From: an uncultured Coriobacteriaceae bacterium
Lineage (GTDB): Bacteria > Actinomycetota > Coriobacteriia > Coriobacteriales > Coriobacteriaceae
Length of the DNA: 36,566 bases
Direction of reading: 5' to 3'
Assembly: GCA_944322175.1 (NCBI GenBank)
Contig: CALUOB010000156.1
Span: forward strand, 1-36,566
Part shown: positions 31,453 through 36,566 of the stretch, piece after piece
How positions within the stretch are numbered: the first letter of the stretch is position 1
How the letters are laid out: every line of letters starts with the position of its first letter
Translations under genes and position numbers: made by a program
Notes under the pieces: generated by a model
What the model was told of the DNA's origin: nothing
Seen by the model: the letters and a program-made list of their open reading frames with translations, nothing else
Database searches by the model: none

Positions 31453-33036
31453 TTAGAGCAGAGCCTCGAAGCGCTCGCGGACCTGGGGAACCTTGAGGCC
31501 GATGATGACCTGCATGTTCTTGCCGCGCTTGGCGACACCGCTGGTGCCCACGCTCTTGAAGTCGGGGTCGTCGGCCACGAGCGTCTCGTCCTTGACGTTG
31601 ACGCGCAGACGGGTCACGCAGTTGGTCACGTCGACGATGTTGTCCTTGCCGCCCAGGAGCTCGAGAACCGCAGCGGCGATAACCGCGTACTTGTCCTCAG
31701 CAGCGCCGTTGCCGTCGCCCGAGAAGCCGAGCTTCTCCTGACGGAACTCCTGCTTGGTGCGGAAGGTGATCTCCTCGGCGTCGTCCTCACGGCCGGGGAC
31801 CTTGAAGTCGAACTTGAGGATGAGGAAGCGGAAGACCACGAACCAGATGCCGGTGAACACGAGGCCGATGACGAGACCGGTGAGGAAGGTCATCCAGTGG
31901 TTCGCGAGCAGCGGGATGATGGTCAGCGAGGAAGCCTCGATGAGGCCGCCGGTGAAGACGCCCACCACGCCGAAGAGGTTCATGACCGCGGCGCAGGTAG
32001 CGGCGAGGATGGCGTGAACGATGAACAGCGGAGGAGCGACGAACAGGAAGGTGAACTCGATGGGCTCGGTCACGCCGCAGACGATGGAGGTCAGGGTCGT
32101 GGGGATGAGCAGGCCGGCGAGCTCAACGCGCTTCTCGGGCTTGGCCGTAGCGTAGAAGGCCAGGGCGATGCCGGGAACGCCGAAGAACTTGGACCACGAG
32201 GTCGCGGTGAAGGAAGCGTAGGGAGCGAGCTCCTTGATGGACTCCTTGGAAGCGGCGATCTCGGGGAGCGCCTTGGCGAAGGCAGCGTAGATGCCGCCCT
32301 GAACCGCAGCGTTGTCATAGTAGAACGGGCTGTAGAGCAGGTGGTGCAGGCCGAACGGGATGAGCAGGCGCTCGAGAAGCACGAACACCCAGACGCCGGC
32401 AACGCCCGTGGAGGTCACGAAGCCCTGGAAGGCACGGAGGCCGTCCTGGACATGGGGCCACACGAAGCAGCAGAGAAGCGCCATGGGGATCATGACAAAG
32501 AAGCCGATCATGTAGATCAGGCTCGAGCCGGAGAACACGCCGAGCCACTCGGGGAGCTCCGTGTCGAAGAACTTGTTGTGGATCATGATGGTGATGCCCG
32601 AGATGAGGAGGGCGCCCATCATGCCCATGTCGAGGGTCTTGATGCTCGCGATGGTCGTGAGACCCGAGGAACCGCCGGCCTCGGCGCTGAAGTCAACGCC
32701 GAAAGTGGGGCCCCACTGCGTGAGCATCGTGTTCATGAAGTACTGGAAGGCCAGGTACACGACCAGGGCCTCCATGCAGCAGCGCGCGTGCTGCTTCTTG
32801 GCCAGACCGATGGGCAGCGAAACGGCAAACAGCAGCGGAAGCTGGTTGAACACCGTCCAAGCGCCCTGCAGCACCACGTTCCAGCACTGGTACCACATGG
32901 TCTCCGGAGCGGCGAGCGCCCCGAAGATAGCCTGAGTGGTGAAGAGCGTGCCAATACCCACCATGACGCCCGAGAAGGCGAAGAGCATGACGGGGGTGAA
33001 CATCGCTCCACCGAACTTTTGGATTTTCTCCATCAT
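31453..33036 (-). CDS. malP: Maltose/alpha-glucoside PTS IICB component
   Basis: The 527-residue permease imports maltose-type alpha-glucosides with phosphorylation. It follows B. subtilis MalP closely: MMEKIQKFGGAMFTPVMLFAFSGVMVGIGTLF, WYQCWNVVLQGAWTVFNQLPLLFAVSLPIGLAKK, ERLLIPFGLHHLLYSPFYY and GVTEPIEFTFLFVAPPLF in the IIC domain (1 to about 420), a linker, then IIB with phospho-Cys473 in DVTNCVTRLRVNVKDE. No IIA domain is attached or nearby, so a shared IIA-Glc-type protein must serve it. AAAGGGGA precedes the start at 33036. The gene is transcribed from the operator-laden promoter at 33178-33206, divergent from the regulator gene. Confidence 0.96.
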   Translation of the reverse strand: MMEKIQKFGGAMFTPVMLFAFSGVMVGIGTLFTTQAIFGALAAPETMWYQCWNVVLQGAWTVFNQLPLLFAVSLPIGLAKKQHARCCMEALVVYLAFQYFMNTMLTQWGPTFGVDFSAEAGGSSGLTTIASIKTLDMGMMGALLISGITIMIHNKFFDTELPEWLGVFSGSSLIYMIGFFVMIPMALLCCFVWPHVQDGLRAFQGFVTSTGVAGVWVFVLLERLLIPFGLHHLLYSPFYYDNAAVQGGIYAAFAKALPEIAASKESIKELAPYASFTATSWSKFFGVPGIALAFYATAKPEKRVELAGLLIPTTLTSIVCGVTEPIEFTFLFVAPPLFIVHAILAATCAAVMNLFGVVGVFTGGLIEASSLTIIPLLANHWMTFLTGLVIGLVFTGIWFVVFRFLILKFDFKVPGREDDAEEITFRTKQEFRQEKLGFSGDGNGAAEDKYAVIAAAVLELLGGKDNIVDVTNCVTRLRVNVKDETLVADDPDFKSVGTSGVAKRGKNMQVIIGLKVPQVRERFEALL

Positions 33037-33155
33037 GGTAGAAAGTCCCCTTTCCCCTGGGCGCGCTGCGCGGCGATGCACAGCGCACTGTGAAGCAGAT
33101 CCTTGCAGTCACGATTACCGACCTTCTCGCGCGGCGCCTCGCAATCTGGCCAGCA

Positions 33156-33222
33156 TGTTCGTACAAGTGCTGGGACCATAATCGCTTTGTTGTTCGTACA
33201 AGTCAAGCATGTTCGTACAAGT
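33156..33222 (-). promoter_or_regulatory. malP promoter with three TGTTCGTACAAGT operators
   Basis: Minus-strand TTGACT (33201-33206), 17-bp spacer, GATTAT (33178-33183). TGTTCGTACAAGT occurs at 33156-33168, 33191-33203 and 33210-33222: one downstream of the start, one filling the spacer and one upstream of -35. The core TTGT-N4-ACAA is the symmetry of TreR sites (TTGTATATACAA in B. subtilis), so repression by the divergent TreR-like regulator is a strong inference. Confidence 0.8.
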
Positions 33223-33451
33223 ATTTTGCAGATAGGACGAGCGGTAGTATATCGGCGGCAAACGGCGGGTTAGGGCGGTGAGCGTACCGCGAAAGACCGG
33301 TGGCGAGAGTTTGGGGTTCGCTCGCGCTGCCTCGGGTGCGCAGGGTCCAAAAAATGCGATGGGCGGATTGCGTTTTACGCTTGCTTTAACCTGGTCTTCA
33401 GGGGGTATGATGATCAGAGCTAACCTGTTCGAATAACTAAGGAGGTGCCCT

Positions 33452-34177
33452 GTGCCCAAAGCAGTATTTCAGGACATCTACCGCGACATTCGCGAGAACA
33501 TCGAGAACGGCACGTACCGCTACCAGTCGTTCTTGCCCTCCGAGAACGAGCTCACGCAGCTTTACGGGTGCTCACGCAGCTCCATTAGGCGCGCGCTCGC
33601 CATGCTGGCGCAGGACGCCTACGTGCTGCCGCAGCAGGGCAAGGGCGTCCGCGTGATCCGCAACCCCGCTATCACCGACCCGCAGGGCTACAGCGGCCTC
33701 GAGACCTTCGGCGAGATGGCCAAGCGCCTGGGGTTTACGCCCAAGACCACGGTGCTTAAGTTCGAGAAGGTCGTTGCGGGCGACGCGCTCGCTGCGCTCA
33801 CCGGCTTCGCCGTGGGCAGCGACCTTACGCACATCCTGCGCTCCCGTGCCGCCGACGGCGTGACTGTCTCGACCGACGAGAGCTACTACCTGAGCGAATC
33901 GGTGCCCGGCCTCACGCCCGAGATCGTTGCCAACTCGGTGTACGCCTATCTCGAGGGCACGCTCGGCATGAAGATCGCTACGAGCCGCCGCATCATCACC
34001 GTGGAGGGCGCAACGCCCGCCGACGAGCAGATCATGGACCTCGACGGGTTCAACGCCGTCTGCGTCATGCGCTCGCATACCTTCGACGCCGACGGCATCA
34101 TGATCGAATACACCGAGACCCGCCAGAAGCCCGAGGCCCTCTCGTCCGTCGACACCGCCGTGCGACCTGCGCGCTAG
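33452..34177 (+). CDS. TreR-like GntR-family repressor of the alpha-glucoside locus
   Basis: The 241-residue protein begins KAVFQDIYRDIRENIENGTYRYQSFLPSENELTQLYGCSRSSIRRALAMLAQDAYVLPQQGKGVRVI, a winged HTH close to TreR/YydK, then a UTRA domain (GYSGLETFGEMAKRLGF ... SVYAYLEGTLGMKIATSRRIITVE ... IMIEYTETRQKPE). TreR binds a disaccharide 6-phosphate, so maltose 6'- or trehalose 6-phosphate is the likely inducer. The start is GTG at 33452, preceded by AAGGAGGTG; no ATG fits. A half-site CTGTTCGAA at 33425-33433 in its own leader suggests autoregulation. B. subtilis uses an RpiR-type MalR for malA-malP, so the pairing here differs. Confidence 0.92.
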   Translation: MPKAVFQDIYRDIRENIENGTYRYQSFLPSENELTQLYGCSRSSIRRALAMLAQDAYVLPQQGKGVRVIRNPAITDPQGYSGLETFGEMAKRLGFTPKTTVLKFEKVVAGDALAALTGFAVGSDLTHILRSRAADGVTVSTDESYYLSESVPGLTPEIVANSVYAYLEGTLGMKIATSRRIITVEGATPADEQIMDLDGFNAVCVMRSHTFDADGIMIEYTETRQKPEALSSVDTAVRPAR

Positions 34178-34188
34178 GCGCGCCGCCG

Positions 34189-34254
34189 CCCCGCCGCCGC
34201 TGCCCCGCCGCCGCTGCCCCGCCGCCACTGCACCGCCGCCACTGCACCGCCGTC
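34189..34254. repeat. 14-bp tandem repeat CCCCGCCGCCGCTG
   Basis: Four full copies (34189, 34203, 34217, 34231) and a partial fifth, with G-to-A and C-to-A changes in the later ones. It fills the gap between the regulator and nth and could vary in copy number. Confidence 0.8.
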
Positions 34255-34281
34255 CGGTGCTAAGCGCAAGAAAGGACCCTC

Positions 34282-34944
34282 ATGCCACGCGAGACCAACG
34301 CCGCCAAGACCGCCCGCGCCGTCGAGGTCTGCCGCCGCCTGGAGGAGAAGTACGGCCCAGTCGAGTGCTTCTTGGACCATGCGACGCCGTTTCGGCTGGT
34401 CATTGCCGTGCTTCTCTCCGCTCAGACCACCGACGCGCAGGTCAACAAGGTGACTCCCGCGCTCTTCTCGCGCTGGCCCACGCCCGAGGCCATGGCCGGC
34501 GCCACCCCAGCCGAGATCTCCGAGGTTATCCGCAGCCTCGGGTTCTATAAGACCAAGGCGGTGCACTGCGTTGAGGCGGCGCAGATGATTATGGCCGACT
34601 TTGGCGGCGAGGTGCCGCATACCATGGCCGAGCTCGTGCGCCTGCCCGGCGTTGGCCGCAAGACCGCCAACATCGTCATGAACGTCGGGTTCGGCATCGT
34701 CGAGGGCATCGCGGTTGACACGCACGTCAACCGCATCGCGCACCGCCTGCGCCTCTCGCCCAAAACGCACGCCAAGGAGCCGCTCAAGACCGAGCAGGAC
34801 CTTCTCAAGATCATTCCGCGCGAGCTGTGGGGACCGGTCAACCACCAATGGATCCGCCACGGCCGCGAGACCTGCACGGCGCGGAGCCCCAAGTGCGCCA
34901 CGTGCCTTCTGGCCGACATATGCCCCAGCGCCGGTGCGTGCTAG
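34282..34944 (+). CDS. nth: Endonuclease III (DNA glycosylase/AP lyase)
   Basis: The 220-residue base-excision repair enzyme removes oxidised pyrimidines and cuts the AP site. The helix-hairpin-helix is LPGVGRKTAN with catalytic Lys127, followed by catalytic Asp146 in VDTHVNR. A [4Fe-4S] cluster is held by Cys198, 205, 208 and 214 (C-x6-C-x2-C-x5-C). All essential residues are present and length is normal. GAAAGGA precedes the start at 34282. It lies 104 bp after the regulator gene on the same strand, past a tandem repeat, and ends at a strong terminator. Confidence 0.96.
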   Translation: MPRETNAAKTARAVEVCRRLEEKYGPVECFLDHATPFRLVIAVLLSAQTTDAQVNKVTPALFSRWPTPEAMAGATPAEISEVIRSLGFYKTKAVHCVEAAQMIMADFGGEVPHTMAELVRLPGVGRKTANIVMNVGFGIVEGIAVDTHVNRIAHRLRLSPKTHAKEPLKTEQDLLKIIPRELWGPVNHQWIRHGRETCTARSPKCATCLLADICPSAGAC

Positions 34945-34979
34945 TGCGGCGGCGGGCGACCCGCGGCCTCTAAACATGC

Positions 34980-35030
34980 AAAGCGCCTCGCCCGGCAGTT
35001 GTGTGCAACCTGCCGGGCGAGGCGCTTTTA
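34980..35030. terminator. Strong bidirectional terminator between nth and the HyaD-like gene
   Basis: AAAGCGCCTCGCCCGGCAG (34980-34998) pairs perfectly with 35010-35028, with an added TTG/CAA pair in the loop. TTTT follows on the plus strand and AAAG/TTTG tails allow use on the minus strand. Confidence 0.92.
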
Positions 35031-35067
35031 ATGCTATGCGGCGCCTGCCTATGCGCGCGGCGTTTGT

Positions 35068-35847
35068 CTACGCGCCCGCTGCGGCAAGCAGGGCGTCGAC
35101 GTCGTAGTCGGTTATGTCGGCGCGCACGCAGGCAAGCACCCTGCCGGCGCCAAAGGTCACGCCAAAGGCGGCAAGCGCGTCGGTGGGCTCCTGGCGCCAC
35201 GACACGCAGGCGCCCTCGCGCGCCACGCCGTCAAAGCCGGCGGCAAACAGGCGGTCGGCGAGCTCTATGGCCATGGCCTGGTTTCCGTATTGCCCGTACT
35301 CGGTCGAGAAGGACCGAGCGCCTGCGCCCGTCGAGCCGGCGCGCATAGGGTCGTCGGCGGCCCACAGATCTTTGACGGGAATGTGGTAGGCGTCGCGCAG
35401 ATAGGCGGCAACCGCGCGGGCAACCGGGGCGACCGAGGCCTCGAGCGCAGCCGAGAGCCAGCTCCCGCCGCCGCGCGTCATAAGCTCGCCCACCTGCACG
35501 CAGAACGTGCGGCACGAGCGCAGGGTCTGGGCGGGAAGCACACAGGCAAACAGGTCGGCAAAGCTCAGCTCGCTCGCGCTGCGGTACCCCGGGAAGAGGT
35601 CGGCGGCGTCCAGGTCAAACTCAAACGAGGTGCCCGGCGCGGAGGCGGTTCCATCGACCGCGGCAACCAGCGCGGCACCCTCGCAATGCACGAGCGCCTC
35701 GACCGCATCGGCGTTGAGAGCATCTATGCCCACCACGGCCACCTCGCCGCCAAAATCGTACCGCTGGCGCAGGTACGTCTCTACGGAGCGGCCAAAACCG
35801 TCGTCTGAAAGACGAGGATTTCCCACACAGACAACGGCGTATTTCAT
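35068..35847 (-). CDS. Hydrogenase-maturation-protease-like (HyaD/HupD fold) protein
   Basis: The first 90 residues follow the family that trims the C-terminus of NiFe-hydrogenase large subunits: KYAVVCVGNPRLSDDGFGRSVETYL (GN-x5-DDG with the nickel-probing acid), VVGIDALNADAVEALVHCEGAALVAAVDGTASAPGT and an FEFD strand. Length is 259 against about 160-195 for known proteases; the C-terminal half (about 150-259) is extra, with a YDVDALLAAAGA end. The His ligand normally found near residue 90-95 was not located. No hydrogenase structural or hyp gene is in the window. AAAGGAG precedes the start at 35847. It may process a hydrogenase encoded elsewhere or have another role. Confidence 0.75.
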   Translation of the reverse strand: MKYAVVCVGNPRLSDDGFGRSVETYLRQRYDFGGEVAVVGIDALNADAVEALVHCEGAALVAAVDGTASAPGTSFEFDLDAADLFPGYRSASELSFADLFACVLPAQTLRSCRTFCVQVGELMTRGGGSWLSAALEASVAPVARAVAAYLRDAYHIPVKDLWAADDPMRAGSTGAGARSFSTEYGQYGNQAMAIELADRLFAAGFDGVAREGACVSWRQEPTDALAAFGVTFGAGRVLACVRADITDYDVDALLAAAGA

Positions 35848-35878
35848 AGCCAACTCCTTTGCATTGGGCATCCAAGAA

Positions 35879-35884
35879 ATTGTA
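35879..35884 (-). promoter_or_regulatory. Extended -10 promoter of the HyaD-like gene
   Basis: Minus-strand TGG-TACAAT fits the TGn extended -10 form, 32 bases upstream of the start. A 7-bp stem TTTGCCG / CGGCAAA at 35945-35963 follows the upstream gene and may be its weak terminator. Confidence 0.5.
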
Positions 35885-35985
35885 CCATGCGCCCGTGGCG
35901 GGCCCTGCCTCAGCCGGCGCACTTCTCGGGTCGGTAGCTGGTAATTTGCCGAAATGCGGCAAACGGCGCCGCGCAAGGCCTCGCA

Positions 35986-36566
35986 TCAGAACAGGTTGCC
36001 CAGATCGGCCAGAAACGACCCCATGTGGGCGTAGCCGTTGCGCAGCAGCTCGCCCAGCTCCTGCGGCGAGGCGCCGTTCATAACGCAGGTGAGCGCATAG
36101 GCGGTCACAAACACCGCAAACAGCGCGCACGGCACGAGAACCACCGTGAGCACCACGCGCAGGGCTCCCATGCGGCGGGCATGGCGCGTGCGCGCCGCAT
36201 CGTAGGCGCGTTCGGCCTCGTAGGCCCGCGCCGTCGGCGTTGCCAGATGCGCGGCGGCACCGCCCAGAGAAGCCTGCATGCCGGCAACGCGCCCTCCCTC
36301 GTGGCTGGACATCTGTGCCGCAGGTCCAAACGCACCCGAGGTCGACGCCCGTGCTGCCGATGGAGCCGTGTTAGGCGTAGTGGCGCCGAAAACGTGCCCT
36401 TCTCCCCTGATTGGCGCGTTCAGCTCCTCTGCCGGGAAGACGCGAACCGGAGACGCCGGGGGAGCCGCCCGAGATGCCGCGGCAGCCTCGGCAGCCACCG
36501 CGCCCATTGAGCGCGAGAGAGCCGCATCGAGCGCGTCGCGATCGAGCACGGTGGTTTGCGCGGCAC
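35986..36566 (-). CDS. Unrecognised membrane protein, 5' end cut by window edge
   Basis: At least 193 residues are visible; the frame is open to the right edge, and the GTG at 36549 lacks a ribosome site, so the true start lies outside. The visible part is Ala-rich and low complexity (AAEAAAASRAAPPASP) for about 110 residues, then a basic segment (AARTRHARRMGALR), one long hydrophobic span (VVLTVVLVPCALFAVFVTAYALTCVM) and a short C-terminal tail (SPQELGELLRNGYAHMGSFLADLGNLF). No family was recognised. The plan suits a single-span protein with a large cytosolic N-terminal region. Confidence 0.65.
   Translation of the reverse strand, partial: AAQTTVLDRDALDAALSRSMGAVAAEAAAASRAAPPASPVRVFPAEELNAPIRGEGHVFGATTPNTAPSAARASTSGAFGPAAQMSSHEGGRVAGMQASLGGAAAHLATPTARAYEAERAYDAARTRHARRMGALRVVLTVVLVPCALFAVFVTAYALTCVMNGASPQELGELLRNGYAHMGSFLADLGNLF

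Noticed and set aside
31372-33093. 573-codon plus-strand frame rich in Glu, Asp and His over malP
   Set aside because: Low-complexity charged product lying exactly antisense to a clear MalP; no ribosome site.

Overview
The window looks like chromosomal DNA of a high-GC, anaerobic gut actinobacterium of class Coriobacteriia, and Collinsella is the best guess. This rests on codon and GC style, the many PTS and GntR loci, and recall that Collinsella intestinalis is reported to consume fructoselysine. No 16S or marker search could be run. No rRNA, tRNA, prophage or cas gene is visible. Almost every real gene runs on the minus strand.

Layout: a serine recombinase cut by the left edge; pyrE; a plus-strand unit with a strong promoter, a possible 32-codon leader ORF and an orphan P-type-ATPase actuator-domain protein lacking membrane segments (about 2.0-3.2 kb); a flavin/pyridoxamine-oxidase-like gene; ilvE with a candidate Val-rich leader peptide; an esterase-like hydrolase; a HAD phosphatase; a PTH2-type peptidyl-tRNA hydrolase with a large internal insert; a repeat array (8.4-9.0 kb); recQ; and a lemA-DUF2207 operon.

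From 14.3 to 23.5 kb lies a sugar-amine (Amadori product) locus: a GntR regulator, a HAD phosphatase, a FrlB/GfrF-like SIS deglycase, mannose-family PTS IID, IIC and fused IIAB, a second SIS deglycase, a divergent GntR regulator and an EamA exporter. The gene set parallels the Salmonella gfr (glucoselysine/fructoselysine) operon. Three promoters here share an ATTATA-GAYGT-like element.

Next come a GNAT acetyltransferase, mfd, an unknown 4-TM protein, and an alpha-glucoside locus: malP-type PTS IICB and malA/glvA-type family-4 6-phospho-alpha-glucosidase, facing a TreR-like GntR regulator across a region with three TTGT-N4-ACAA operators. The same operator lies before the 4-TM gene and before the distant oxidase-like gene, suggesting a small regulon. 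The window closes with nth, an orphan hydrogenase-maturation-protease-like gene and a truncated membrane-protein gene.

The most unusual pattern is intergenic. At least eight gaps hold short repeats whose sequence is specific to the locus but whose layout recurs: direct copies at regular 17-19, about 30 or 60 bp steps, often followed by inverted copies. The largest array (8431-9010) is CRISPR-like in spacing but not a CRISPR. These are the best candidates for something undescribed.
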